Assembly: GCA_003164275.1 (NCBI GenBank)
Contig: PLSY01000257.1
Span: 1-25,864 of the forward strand
Origin: Acidimicrobiaceae bacterium
Lineage (GTDB): Bacteria; Actinomycetota; Acidimicrobiia; Acidimicrobiales; RAAP-2
Length of the DNA: 25,864 nucleotides
Direction: 5' to 3'
The translations under genes and the position numbers were made by a program. This document shows, piece by piece, positions 1 through 7,269 of the stretch (positions are counted from its first letter, which is position 1; the number at the start of each line of letters is the position of its first letter). The notes beneath the pieces were generated by a model. It did not search any database. It was not told the DNA's origin and saw only the letters and a list, made by a program, of their open reading frames with translations.

Positions 1-2
1 TC

Positions 3-515
3 GGGTTCGTGCGCAAACTTCCCCACCAGGTGGTCGAGGCGTTCCGGTCCACCTTGGAAGAGGTCACCGAATCCGAGCTCATCGTCCATGTGGTCGACGG
101 CTCAGCCCCCGACTTCGAGGGTCAAGTGGATGCAGTGCGGACGGTGCTCGCCGAGATCGGAGCCGACGGCATTCCCGAGCTGTTGGTGGTCAACAAGGCG
201 GATTCGGTGGCGGCCCTCGGCGAGGAGGTGGAGGAAGAAGCCCGCCGACTGATGGCGGCCCATGAGGGTTCAGTCATGGTGTCGGCCCGAACCGGTGCGG
301 GCATGGGCGAGCTCTTGGTGGCCATGGGTGACCGGCTCCGAGTGGGCGACCGGGTGGTCGAGTTGGACATCCCCTGGGCCCGGGGCGACGTCTTGGCCGC
401 CGTCCACCGGGAGGGCGAGATCGTGGGTGAGTCGGCCGGGGAGTCGTCGACCCGCATCCAAGTGGTCCTCGACGAGGTGGGCAAGTCCCGCTTCGCCGAG
501 TTCCTGGCCTCATGA
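3..515 (+). CDS. hflX: GTPase HflX, C-terminal part (5' end outside window)
   Basis: HflX is a ribosome-associated GTPase that splits or rescues stalled ribosomes. Only the end of its GTPase domain and the C-terminal domain are visible. The reading frame is open from base 3 and begins GFVRKLPHQ, which matches the stretch just after the G3 DTVGF motif of the family. A GTG at base 9 is therefore internal, not a start. Counted from that GTG, the G4 motif NKAD lies at residues 62-65 and the G5-like SARTG at 92-96. The frame ends in a TGA that overlaps the next ATG (ATGA), so translation is probably coupled to dapC. In Mycobacterium, hflX sits near dapF and lexA, and this window keeps a similar neighbourhood. 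Identification is firm; the N-terminal domain and the G1-G2 motifs cannot be examined here. Confidence 0.93.
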   Translation, partial: GFVRKLPHQVVEAFRSTLEEVTESELIVHVVDGSAPDFEGQVDAVRTVLAEIGADGIPELLVVNKADSVAALGEEVEEEARRLMAAHEGSVMVSARTGAGMGELLVAMGDRLRVGDRVVELDIPWARGDVLAAVHREGEIVGESAGESSTRIQVVLDEVGKSRFAEFLAS

Positions 516-1693
516 GCGACGACTCGCAACCCGACGCCGCGAAGGGGTTCTCCCCGCCGCCGTATCCCTACGACCGGCTGAGTGTCGTGTCGGGTAAGGC
601 CGTCGAGCGATTCGGCGGTCCCGGCGAAGGAGGGATCGTGGACTGTTCCATCGGTACCCCCTACGACCCCCCGCCGGACTTCGTGCTCGAGGCCATGGCC
701 ACGTCTGACACCGCACGCGGCTATCCGGCATCGGCGGGGTCAGCGGCCTACCGCCAGGCCGCGGCGGACTGGCTGAGCCGACGCTTCGGTGTCTCGATCG
801 ATCCCTTGAGCGAGCTCGCCGCCTGCGTCGGGACGAAGGAGTTCGTCGCCTCGACGGCCCAATACCTCCGGTTGCGCACCCCGGGCAGGGACACCGTGTT
901 GTACCCGGCCGTCTCCTATCCGACCTACGCCATGGGTGCCCTACTCGGGAACTGTCGACCAGTCCCTGTCCGAGAACTACCTGGCGGCGGACTGGACTTA
1001 GCGTCCGTTGACGAGTCCGATGCCGAGCGTGCCTTGATCTTGTGGACCAACACGCCGTCTAACCCGACCGGACAACTCACCGACATGGTGGAGACGGCGG
1101 AGTGGGGGAGGGCCAGGGGCATCCCTGTGTTCTCGGACGAGTGCTACGCCGAGTTCACCTGGGAGGGCGAGCCCCGCACCGTGCTGTCGACGGGCGTCGA
1201 GGGAGTGGTGGCCGTCCACTCGTTGTCCAAACGCTCCAACCTCGCCGGTGTACGCGCCGGCTTCTTCGCCGGCGATCCGGAGCTGGTGAACTTCTTGTTG
1301 GATGTCCGCCGTCACGCCGGGCTCATGATCCCCGGGCCGGTGCAGGCGGGCGCGGTCGCCGCCTTCGGGGACGACGCTCACGTGGCGGCCCAACGCCTCC
1401 GGTACCGCCAACGCCTCGAGTTCACAGCGGCCTTCTTGGCCGATGCCGGACTTCCCACGCCCATGCCCGCCGGGGGTTTCTACCTCTGGGTTCCCGTGCC
1501 CGGGGATGTCACCGGGGGAAGTTGGGCGCTGACCGAGTACCTGGCCCTGGAGGGCGGGATGCTGACCAGCCCGGGTGACCTCTATGGGCCCGACGGCGCC
1601 GGACACGTCCGAGTGGCTGTCGTCCAGCCCATGGATGCTCTTCGGCTGGTCGCCGACCGTCTCTCGGCATCGTCATCACCGCTTCCCGCCTGA
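512..1693 (+). CDS. dapC: Succinyldiaminopimelate transaminase (actinobacterial DapC type)
   Basis: This PLP-dependent fold-type I aminotransferase (393 aa) is predicted to convert N-succinyl-2-amino-6-ketopimelate to N-succinyl-LL-diaminopimelate, using glutamate as amino donor. Visible motifs are a substrate-loop region IVDCSIGTPYDPP (42-54), NPTG (184-187), SDECY with the cofactor-binding Asp209 (208-212), and SLSKRSNLAGVR with the Schiff-base lysine K240. The sequence strongly resembles the mycobacterial protein annotated as actinobacterial DapC (Rv1178 type), recalled from memory. The ATG overlaps the hflX stop, and dapD and dapE follow, which makes the pathway assignment much safer than homology alone. 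No separate promoter or clear Shine-Dalgarno was seen, consistent with coupling to hflX. The usual ambiguity for such aminotransferases (general aspartate or aromatic activity) remains but is small. Confidence 0.9.
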   Translation: MSDDSQPDAAKGFSPPPYPYDRLSVVSGKAVERFGGPGEGGIVDCSIGTPYDPPPDFVLEAMATSDTARGYPASAGSAAYRQAAADWLSRRFGVSIDPLSELAACVGTKEFVASTAQYLRLRTPGRDTVLYPAVSYPTYAMGALLGNCRPVPVRELPGGGLDLASVDESDAERALILWTNTPSNPTGQLTDMVETAEWGRARGIPVFSDECYAEFTWEGEPRTVLSTGVEGVVAVHSLSKRSNLAGVRAGFFAGDPELVNFLLDVRRHAGLMIPGPVQAGAVAAFGDDAHVAAQRLRYRQRLEFTAAFLADAGLPTPMPAGGFYLWVPVPGDVTGGSWALTEYLALEGGMLTSPGDLYGPDGAGHVRVAVVQPMDALRLVADRLSASSSPLPA

Positions 1694-1767
1694 CAGCTCT
1701 TTCGTGAGCCGAGGCGGTCCCGTCCATTGAGCAGTTCCTTCCATCCAGGGGCGGCGTGTGTCAGGGC

Positions 1768-1773
1768 TATCGT
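1768..1773 (+). promoter_or_regulatory. -10 element (TATCGT) for a leaderless dapD transcript
   Basis: TATCGT fits the TANNNT -10 consensus and is separated from the dapD ATG at 1780 by exactly six bases (CTGGCC). That places the likely transcription start on the A of the ATG, giving a leaderless mRNA, which is common in Actinobacteria. No convincing -35 hexamer lies 16-18 bases upstream, and no Shine-Dalgarno precedes the ATG. Three other genes in the window show a similar arrangement. Confidence 0.6.
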
Positions 1774-1779
1774 CTGGCC

Positions 1780-2607
1780 ATGAATGATCTCCAGTCCCAG
1801 ATCGAAGAGTTGTGGAGCAGGTCCGCAGAGCTGAGCCCGAGCGACACCGATGCGCTGGCCGTGGTCACCGAGGCCATCAATCTGCTCGACTCCGGCGAGG
1901 CTCGCGTCGCCGAGGTGGACGAGGCCAGTGACGAGGTGGTGGTTCACCAGTGGCTGAAGCACGCCATCTTGTTGCTGTTCCGCCTCCGGTCCATGGAGAC
2001 CTTGGAAGTAGGTCCCTTCGAATACGCCGACAAGTTGCCCCTCAAGACCAACTATGCGGCTTCCGGGGTGCGGGTCGTACCGGGTGCGTCGGCTCGTTGG
2101 GGGTCGTTTCTCGGCAACGGGGTCATCTGCATGCCCAGCTATGTGAATATCGGCGCCCGAGTGGGGGCAGGGAGCATGGTGGATACTTGGGCCACCGTCG
2201 GGTCGTGCGCCCAGATCGGGGAGAACGTGCACCTTTCAGGTGGCGTCGGCATCGGCGGAGTCCTCGAGCCGGCCCAGGCCTCGCCAGTGATCATCGAGGA
2301 CGAGGTGATGATCGGCAGTCGGTGCATGATCACCCAGGGTGCCCGGGTGAGCCGGGGCTCGGTAGTCGGCGAGGGAACCATATTGAACCCCTCGATCCCG
2401 GTGATCGACGCCGAAACGGGCAAAGAGTTGAGCCGGGGCCACGTCCCCGCCTGGAGTGTCGCCGTGCAGGCATCTCGGCGTAAGGAATACCCGGGTGGCG
2501 AGTTCTTCCTTCCCTGCGTCCTGGTCATCAAGCGACTGACCGAGGGGGAACGCCACGACAAGGCCAAGCTCAACGACATCCTCCGACAGCACGGGGTCTC
2601 TACTTGA
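1780..2607 (+). CDS. dapD: Tetrahydrodipicolinate N-succinyltransferase (DapD)
   Basis: DapD transfers succinyl from succinyl-CoA to tetrahydrodipicolinate, the committed step of the succinylase branch of DAP/lysine synthesis. The protein (275 aa) has an alpha-helical N-terminal domain and then a left-handed beta-helix of hexapeptide repeats, roughly residues 90-235. The core MPSYVNIGA...MVDTWATVGSCAQIG...VHLSGGVGIGGVLEP is nearly identical to the E. coli enzyme. Its length equals that of the E. coli protein (274 aa); the mycobacterial DapD is longer and clearly divergent. I chose the ATG at 1780 over the upstream in-frame GTG at 1756 because it matches the E. coli N-terminus and sits six bases after a -10 element. 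The stop overlaps the dapE TTG. Function is secure. Confidence 0.93.
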   Translation: MNDLQSQIEELWSRSAELSPSDTDALAVVTEAINLLDSGEARVAEVDEASDEVVVHQWLKHAILLLFRLRSMETLEVGPFEYADKLPLKTNYAASGVRVVPGASARWGSFLGNGVICMPSYVNIGARVGAGSMVDTWATVGSCAQIGENVHLSGGVGIGGVLEPAQASPVIIEDEVMIGSRCMITQGARVSRGSVVGEGTILNPSIPVIDAETGKELSRGHVPAWSVAVQASRRKEYPGGEFFLPCVLVIKRLTEGERHDKAKLNDILRQHGVST

Positions 2608-3686
2608 CCTCGGGCATGCCCGACGGCCTACTCGGCCTGGCCACGGCACTGGTCGGCATCCCCTCGGTCAGCCACTACGAGGCCCAGGTGGCCGACGCCG
2701 TTGAATCTGCCCTCAGGCTCTGCCCATGGCTGCTTGTCGAGAGGATCGGGGACAACGTCGTGGCCCGCACGGAGCTCGGGCGTAGTAGCCGCCTACTCTT
2801 AGCCGGCCATCTGGACACCGTCCCGCCCGTTGGCGGCAACGACGAGCCCCGCGTCGCCGATGACGTGCTCCACGGTGTGGGCTCGGCCGACATGAAAGGC
2901 GGCCTCGCCGTCTTCTTGCACCTGGCTGGCACTATTCCCGAGCCGGTGGTCGACACCACCTGGTGCTTTTACGTCGGCGAGGAGGTCGAGCAGCAGTTCA
3001 ACGGACTGCGTGCGCTCTTCGCGCAACGGCCGGAGCTGGTGGCGGCCGACGCCGCCATCCTCGGAGAGCCGACCAGCGGCGTCGTCGAGGCCGGATGCCA
3101 GGGCACCCTCAGAGTGCGCATCACTCTCTCCGGGAGCCGAGCCCACACGGCCCGCCCGTGGACGGGGCGGAACGCCATCCACCGCCTGGCCCCGCTGCTG
3201 GCCGCGATCGGGGCCTACCAGAGTCGCCGTCCGATCATCGACGGCTGTGAGTATCGAGAGCAGCTTCAAGTGGTCGAGGTGACGGGGGGAGTGACTGGCA
3301 ACGTCGTTCCCGATGTCGCCTCGTTGTTGGTCAACCACCGATTCGCGCCCGATCGCTCGGTCGAAGAAGCAGAGGGGTCGATCCGATCGCTGCTCGGAGC
3401 CCATCTCGAGCCAGGTGATCACTTCGAGCTCGTGGAGTCAGCAGCCGGTGCCCCACCGTCCCTCGGCCATACGTTGTTGTCCGACCTTGTGGCGGCGACC
3501 GACCAGCCCCCCCGGGCCAAGCTCGGCTGGACCGATGTGGCGACCCTTTGGGCCTACGGCATCCCCGCCGCCAACTTCGGGCCCGGAGACCCGCTGTTGG
3601 CCCACACGCCGGGAGAGCACGTCGGTGCTAGCGAGCTCGAGCATGCCGCCTCGGTCCTCGGCACGCTTCTACGGGGTGACCGGTAG
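2604..3686 (+). CDS. dapE: Succinyl-diaminopimelate desuccinylase (DapE)
   Basis: DapE is a di-zinc M20-family amidohydrolase that removes succinate from N-succinyl-LL-DAP to give LL-DAP, the substrate of DapF. The protein (360 aa from TTG) shows the expected metal and catalytic residues: H69 and D71 in AGHLDTVPP, D96 in GSADMKGG, the E126-E127 pair in YVGEEVE, E155 in LGEPTSG and H334 in LLAHTPGEH. EAGCQGTLRV and WTDVATLWAYGIPAANFGPGDP closely match the mycobacterial DapE as I remember it. Two starts are possible: TTG 2604, which overlaps the dapD stop, or ATG 2616, four codons later. I keep the longer form because of the overlap, but the ATG is equally reasonable. The TAG stop doubles as the start of the next gene's -10 element. 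Confidence 0.92.
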   Translation: MTSGMPDGLLGLATALVGIPSVSHYEAQVADAVESALRLCPWLLVERIGDNVVARTELGRSSRLLLAGHLDTVPPVGGNDEPRVADDVLHGVGSADMKGGLAVFLHLAGTIPEPVVDTTWCFYVGEEVEQQFNGLRALFAQRPELVAADAAILGEPTSGVVEAGCQGTLRVRITLSGSRAHTARPWTGRNAIHRLAPLLAAIGAYQSRRPIIDGCEYREQLQVVEVTGGVTGNVVPDVASLLVNHRFAPDRSVEEAEGSIRSLLGAHLEPGDHFELVESAAGAPPSLGHTLLSDLVAATDQPPRAKLGWTDVATLWAYGIPAANFGPGDPLLAHTPGEHVGASELEHAASVLGTLLRGDR

Positions 3687-3689
3687 GGT
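3684..3689 (+). promoter_or_regulatory. -10 element (TAGGGT) for a leaderless aldo/keto reductase transcript
   Basis: TAGGGT (TANNNT) begins in the dapE stop codon and is followed by six bases (CAAACT) and then the ATG at 3696. This is the same -10/N6/start spacing seen at dapD and nrdR. No -35 consensus or Shine-Dalgarno is apparent, so transcription probably starts on the ATG. It would let this gene be transcribed independently of the dap genes. Confidence 0.6.
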
Positions 3690-3695
3690 CAAACT

Positions 3696-4697
3696 ATGAC
3701 CACCTCACAGCGTTCGCTCGGCTCCAATGGCCTCGTCGTATCGGCGGAAGGACTCGGATGCATGGGGATGAGCGAGTTCTATGGGCTGGGTGACGAAGCC
3801 GAGTCCACTGCCACCATTCACCGGGCTCTGGAGCTGGGCGTCAACTTCTTGGACACCGCCGACATGTACGGGCCCTACCTCAACGAGGAACTGGTCGGCC
3901 GGGCCATCGCCGGTCGCCGTGACGAGGTGGTCCTTGCTACCAAATTCGGCATCGTTCGTGGCTCCGATCCATCGGTCAGGTCGATCCGAGGGGACGGCGC
4001 CTACGTGAAACAGGCTTGCGATGCCTCGCTTGCTCGTCTTGGCGTCGATCACATCGATCTCTATTACCAGCACCGCTCGGATGGCAATGTCCCGATCGAA
4101 GAGACGGTCGGAGCCATGGCCGAGCTGGTTGCCGAGGGCAAGGTCCGGTTCCTCGGTCTCTCCGAAGCCAGCGCCGAAACGCTGCGCCGGGCCACAGCCG
4201 TGCACCCGATCGCAGCCCTGCAGAGCGAGTGGAGCCTTTGGAGCCGCGACATCGAAGGCGATGTCGTCGACACGGCCCGGGAGCTCGGAATCGGCATTGT
4301 CGCCTACAGCCCTCTAGGCCGAGGATTCCTGACAGGGCAGATCACCGCTCCCGATGACTTCCCCGAAGGTGACTTCCGTGGCGGACTTCCCCGGTTCCAG
4401 GGAGAAAATTTCGCCCACAATCTGGAGCTGGTCGACAAGGTGCGGTCCATGGCCGCCGACAAGGGCTGTACTCCAGGCCAGCTGGCGTTGGCGTGGGTGC
4501 TCGCCCAGGGTGACGACGTGGTCCCGATCCCGGGCACGAAGCGGCGTACCTACCTCGAAGAGAACATCGCCGCACTCGACGTGCAACTGACTGACGCCGA
4601 CGTGCAGGCTATCGACGCAGTGTTTCCGGTTGGGGCTGGGGCTGGTGACCGCTATCCGGACATGTCACCCATTCACGTCTCTACGCCGAGTAGCTGA
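3696..4697 (+). CDS. Aldo/keto reductase
   Basis: This is an NADPH-dependent (alpha/beta)8-barrel oxidoreductase of 333 aa, the usual size for AKR family members of the YakC/AKR13 sort. The catalytic tetrad is complete: D53 and Y58 in [11 protein letters not shown]83 in ATKFG, and H126 in YYQHR. The N-terminal [12 protein letters not shown] and the C-terminal cofactor motif [18 protein letters not shown] are typical of the subgroup. The substrate cannot be deduced; such enzymes reduce small aldehydes and ketones and often act in detoxification. The gene lies between dapE and the convergent lexA, with only 18 bp to the lexA stop, and probably has its own leaderless promoter. It is therefore unlikely to belong functionally to the dap operon. 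Confidence 0.9.
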   Translation: MTTSQRSLGSNGLVVSAEGLGCMGMSEFYGLGDEAESTATIHRALELGVNFLDTADMYGPYLNEELVGRAIAGRRDEVVLATKFGIVRGSDPSVRSIRGDGAYVKQACDASLARLGVDHIDLYYQHRSDGNVPIEETVGAMAELVAEGKVRFLGLSEASAETLRRATAVHPIAALQSEWSLWSRDIEGDVVDTARELGIGIVAYSPLGRGFLTGQITAPDDFPEGDFRGGLPRFQGENFAHNLELVDKVRSMAADKGCTPGQLALAWVLAQGDDVVPIPGTKRRTYLEENIAALDVQLTDADVQAIDAVFPVGAGAGDRYPDMSPIHVSTPSS

Positions 4698-4715
4698 TCG
4701 CCCGGCCCCAGATCG

Positions 4716-5345
4716 TCAGAGCCGGCGTAGGACGGTGACGACCTTTCCGTACACGGTGACCTCGTCGGGCTCGAACTCCATGGGGGAGAGCCTCTCGTTG
4801 GCCGGCGTAAGGATGACCTTGCCGTCCCGGATGGAAAAGCGCTTTACGGTGGCCTCACCGTCGGGGATTCCTGCCACCACGATGTCGCCCTGCTCGGCAT
4901 CGGGCTGTTGGCGGACCACAACGAAGTCGCCGTCGACGATGCCGGCATCAATCATCGAGTCTCCTCGAACGGTGACCATGAACAAGGTGCCGGTTCCGGT
5001 GAAGTCCTCAGGCAGCGGATAGAGCTCCTCGACGTTCTCCTGGGCCAGGACTCCGGTGCCGGCGGCCACGTCCCCGACGAGAGGCACATGGCGGATGGGC
5101 CGGGCGTCCATGATGACTTTCGACGAAGGGTCGTAACAGACCTCAATGGCCCGAGGCTTGGTCGGATCCCGGCGCAGGTATCCCTCCCGTTGCAAGACCG
5201 CCAAATGTGCGTGCACCGTCGACGAAGAGGTGAGTCCTACCGACTCGCCGATCTCGCGTACGGAAGGCGGATACCCCCGATCGCGAACTGCTTCTGAGAT
5301 GCAGTCCAAAATCTGCTTCCGCTTGATGCTGAGTACCTGGGCCAT
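4716..5345 (-). CDS. lexA: SOS repressor LexA
   Basis: LexA represses DNA-damage genes and cleaves itself when stimulated by RecA filaments. The protein (209 aa) has an N-terminal winged helix-turn-helix (about 1-70; PPSVREIGESVGLTSSSTVHAHL) and a C-terminal S24 peptidase domain. The self-cleavage bond is A95-G96 in VAAGTG; the catalytic dyad is S130 in RGDSMIDAG and K168 in EATVKRF. I chose the ATG at 5345 because the minus strand carries AAGGGG five bases upstream; an in-frame ATG at 5360 lacks such a site. A much longer open frame extends upstream but is not supported. The gene is divergent from the LysM gene, and the shared region holds LexA boxes, so autoregulation is expected. The 3' end converges with the aldo/keto reductase gene; no clear terminator was found in the 18-bp gap. 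Confidence 0.96.
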   Translation of the reverse strand: MAQVLSIKRKQILDCISEAVRDRGYPPSVREIGESVGLTSSSTVHAHLAVLQREGYLRRDPTKPRAIEVCYDPSSKVIMDARPIRHVPLVGDVAAGTGVLAQENVEELYPLPEDFTGTGTLFMVTVRGDSMIDAGIVDGDFVVVRQQPDAEQGDIVVAGIPDGEATVKRFSIRDGKVILTPANERLSPMEFEPDEVTVYGKVVTVLRRL

Positions 5346-5380
5346 GGATCCCCTTGTCATCACGTCGTGCGCGCCACCTG

Positions 5381-5394
5381 CGAACGTCTGTTTG
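5381..5394. promoter_or_regulatory. Possible weak LexA box in the lexA leader
   Basis: CGAACGTCTGTTTG resembles the Gram-positive SOS box CGAAC-N4-GTTCG with one mismatch in the right arm. It lies 36 bp upstream of the lexA start. Its position fits autorepression of lexA, but the imperfect arm makes it clearly weaker than the two boxes at 5455 and 5488. Confidence 0.4.
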
Positions 5395-5447
5395 GAAGAA
5401 GGTAGTGTCCTGTGGAGTAGAAAGCAAACACCCGTTCGACAAATCTC

Positions 5448-5477
5448 TTGACAACGAACAAATGTTCGTGATGAGAT
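5448..5477 (+). promoter_or_regulatory. Candidate promoter of the LysM gene overlapping a LexA box
   Basis: A perfect -35 hexamer TTGACA (5448-5453) is followed after 18 bp by TGAGAT (5472-5477), a fair -10. The LexA box at 5455-5468 fills the spacer, so bound LexA would block RNA polymerase. The -10 match is only partial, so the exact start site is uncertain. I found no equally good promoter for lexA on the opposite strand. Confidence 0.5.
5455..5468. promoter_or_regulatory. LexA binding site (SOS box 1)
   Basis: CGAACAAATGTTCG is a palindrome with six-base arms (CGAACA/TGTTCG) and an exact match to the CGAAC-N4-GTTCG core used by Gram-positive and actinobacterial LexA. It lies between the divergent lexA and LysM genes and inside the spacer of the LysM promoter. 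Confidence 0.88.
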
Positions 5478-5487
5478 ACCTGCATGA

Positions 5488-5501
5488 CGAACACAGGTTC
5501 G
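5488..5501. promoter_or_regulatory. LexA binding site (SOS box 2)
   Basis: CGAACACAGGTTCG has perfect five-base arms around N4. Its centre is 33 bp from that of box 1, about three helical turns, so two LexA dimers would sit on the same face of the DNA. It lies downstream of the LysM -10 element, in the leader region before the ATG at 5552. Confidence 0.85.
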
Positions 5502-5551
5502 ATACACGAAGCGGTTGGGGCCACACATCAGAGCTCCGGCGAGGTGGCACG

Positions 5552-6001
5552 ATGACCGCGCTGTGGCTGGCTCCCAATGACCCGATGCTGTCCGGTGAGC
5601 ATCCTGGTCTCAAATTGGTGGGAGCGGATCCGCACGAGGACGACGACCAGTGGTCACAGCCCCCCCTCAGCCTCGTTCCCGACCGAGCCCTCCGGAGCGG
5701 CACCAAGCGCCGAGCGTCTGTTGGCGTCCGACGTCGTCGGACATTGCTGGCGGTGATCGGCCTGCTGCTGATCGGACTTGCTCTCCCGCTGGGCGGAACC
5801 GGTGGCCACTCCCACCCCATCGGTTCCGCTTCGGCGGGAACGCTTGTTTCTGGGACGTACACCGTTCAGCCGGGCGACTCGTTGTGGTCAATCGCCGAAC
5901 GGGTCGCACCCAACTCGGACCCACGCCCACTCATGGCTCGGCTCGCCGCCGAGACGGGCTCGGACACGGTGATCCCCGGAGAGCGACTCAGCCTTCCCTA
6001 A
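5552..6001 (+). CDS. SOS-regulated LysM membrane protein (YneA / Rv2719c-like)
   Basis: A 149-aa protein with a cytoplasmic N-terminus (1-62, ending in an Arg/Lys cluster RRR), one membrane segment (about 65-83) and a single extracytoplasmic LysM domain (about 101-149; YTVQPGDSLWSIAERV). LysM domains bind peptidoglycan. The gene is divergent from lexA behind two LexA boxes, the arrangement of B. subtilis yneA and mycobacterial Rv2719c, whose products delay septation or affect the wall during DNA damage. The same role is inferred here from context and architecture. I chose the ATG at 5552 because GAGGTGG lies four bases upstream; the open frame extends further 5' but that stretch would overlap the operators. 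No hydrolase domain is visible beyond LysM, so enzymatic activity is not claimed. Confidence 0.85.
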   Translation: MTALWLAPNDPMLSGEHPGLKLVGADPHEDDDQWSQPPLSLVPDRALRSGTKRRASVGVRRRRTLLAVIGLLLIGLALPLGGTGGHSHPIGSASAGTLVSGTYTVQPGDSLWSIAERVAPNSDPRPLMARLAAETGSDTVIPGERLSLP

Positions 6002-6069
6002 CGAGCTGTGTCGGGCCAGCATTACTAGCGAAATGCTTGCGCCGAGGCATAGAAGCCAAGGTTGGGCAC

Positions 6070-6075
6070 TAGCCT
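6070..6075 (+). promoter_or_regulatory. -10 element (TAGCCT) for a leaderless nrdR transcript
   Basis: TAGCCT (TANNNT) is followed by six bases (CATATC) and the nrdR GTG at 6082. The spacing equals that at dapD and the aldo/keto reductase gene. No -35 consensus or Shine-Dalgarno was seen. It suggests that nrdR is transcribed separately from the SOS-controlled LysM gene 80 bp upstream. Confidence 0.55.
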
Positions 6076-6081
6076 CATATC

Positions 6082-6555
6082 GTGAGGTGTCCGTGGTGTT
6101 TGGCTGATGACGACCGAGTGGTCGACTCGCGCATGGCCGAAGAGGGAGCGGCAATTCGAAGACGGCGTGAGTGCATCGGCTGTGGTCATCGCTACACCAC
6201 ATTCGAGCGTATCGACGAGGTCCCATTGATGGTGATCAAGCGGTCTGGAGCCCGACAGCCCTTTGATCGGGGGAAGTTGATCGACGGACTTCGCTCTGCG
6301 ACGAAGAACAGGCCGGTGACCGAGTCTCAGCTCGACACCGTGGCCCATGAGATAGAGGACACACTGCGTGAGGGCGGCTCGGAGCCGACCTCTGAGCAAG
6401 TTGGAATCGCAGTACTCGAGCGACTCCGGGCTGTCGACGACGTCGCCTACCTACGTTTTGCCAGTGTGTACAAAGGATTCGAGGGCGTCGACGATTTCGA
6501 GCGAGAGGTCGGCCTGCTCACGAAGACTACGGCTCCGAAACAACCTGAGAGGTAG
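6082..6555 (+). CDS. nrdR: Transcriptional repressor NrdR
   Basis: NrdR is a nucleotide-sensing repressor of ribonucleotide reductase genes. The protein (157 aa) starts at GTG with MRCPWC, the invariant N-terminus of the family. Its zinc ribbon uses C3, C6, C31 and C34 (CIGCGHRYTTFE), and an ATP-cone follows (about 46-136; VIKRSGARQPFDRGKLIDGL...FASVYKGFEGVDDF). Length and domain order are normal. The position after lexA and the LysM gene matches mycobacteria. No NrdR-box pair was noticed in front of it, and its targets (nrd genes) are outside the window. The next gene starts four bases after the stop, so nrdR, the deacetylase gene and dinB probably form one transcript. Confidence 0.96.
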   Translation: MRCPWCLADDDRVVDSRMAEEGAAIRRRRECIGCGHRYTTFERIDEVPLMVIKRSGARQPFDRGKLIDGLRSATKNRPVTESQLDTVAHEIEDTLREGGSEPTSEQVGIAVLERLRAVDDVAYLRFASVYKGFEGVDDFEREVGLLTKTTAPKQPER

Positions 6556-6558
6556 GGC

Positions 6559-7269
6559 ATGGCTGAGTTGGTGGAGGACATTCCCGCCCGTGCCTTGGCA
6601 ATCTACGCACATCCGGACGACCCCGACGTATCGTGCGGCGGCACGCTGGCTGCCTGGGCTAAGGGGGGATGCGATGTCAGGGTGCTGCTGTGCACGGATG
6701 GGGGCAAGGGATCGTCTGACCCTTCGGTCGATAGGGAGGCGTTGGCCCGGCGACGGAGCATCGAGGCGAGCGATGCCGGAGCGGTTATCGGCGTCTCGGG
6801 TCAGGAGTGGTTGAACTATCCCGACGGCGAACTCGATGACCTGCCGGAGCTGCGCCAGTCATTGGTATCGTCGATCCGGCGATTCCGGCCCGAGGTGGTG
6901 CTCTGTCCCGATCCGACCGCACTGTTTTTCGGACAGGGGTACTTCAACCATCGAGATCACAGGGTCTGTGGACTGGCGGCGCTCGACGCCGTAGCCCCCG
7001 CAGCGGCCCTTCCTCTGTATTTTCCCGAGGCCGGTCCTGCGCACCAGGTGTCGACGGTGCTGCTGTCCGGAACGCTTGCGCCAGACGTGTGGGTGGACAT
7101 CTCGTCAACCGTGGGCTTGAAGGGCGAAGCGGTTGGCTGCCATCGGAGTCAATTTCCTGACGGAGTGGAGTGGGCATCCACAGCCGTGCGCTTGGGCGCT
7201 GAGGATGCGGGTAGGCAGGCCGGGGTTCCCTTTGCCGAGGGGTTCCGGAGGCTGCATCTCGGTGGATAG
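6559..7269 (+). CDS. PIG-L / LmbE family zinc deacetylase
   Basis: This 236-aa protein belongs to the PIG-L superfamily of zinc N-deacetylases, which includes MshB (mycothiol synthesis), Mca and GlcNAc-PI de-N-acetylase. The signature AHPDD (17-21) supplies zinc ligands H18 and D21, and NHRDH (130-134) supplies the downstream His. The start is the ATG at 6559 behind GAGAGGTAGGG. It begins three bases after nrdR ends, and its last bases overlap the dinB GTG. The substrate cannot be read from the sequence. MshB is the obvious actinobacterial candidate, but this protein is shorter than I remember MshB being, and no mycothiol gene is nearby. Placement between a DNA-precursor regulator and a DNA polymerase has no obvious functional logic. 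Confidence 0.85.
   Translation: MAELVEDIPARALAIYAHPDDPDVSCGGTLAAWAKGGCDVRVLLCTDGGKGSSDPSVDREALARRRSIEASDAGAVIGVSGQEWLNYPDGELDDLPELRQSLVSSIRRFRPEVVLCPDPTALFFGQGYFNHRDHRVCGLAALDAVAPAAALPLYFPEAGPAHQVSTVLLSGTLAPDVWVDISSTVGLKGEAVGCHRSQFPDGVEWASTAVRLGAEDAGRQAGVPFAEGFRRLHLGG

Noticed and set aside
1582..2232. Minus-strand 216-codon frame opposite dapD
   Set aside because: It overlaps the unmistakable DapD frame and shows no known motif.
4698..4715. Possible bidirectional terminator between the aldo/keto reductase and lexA
   Set aside because: The 18-bp gap gives only an imperfect inverted repeat without T-runs; too weak to call.
5354..5551. Upstream extension of the LysM protein frame
   Set aside because: It would run through the promoter and both LexA boxes, and the ATG at 5552 has a good ribosome site.
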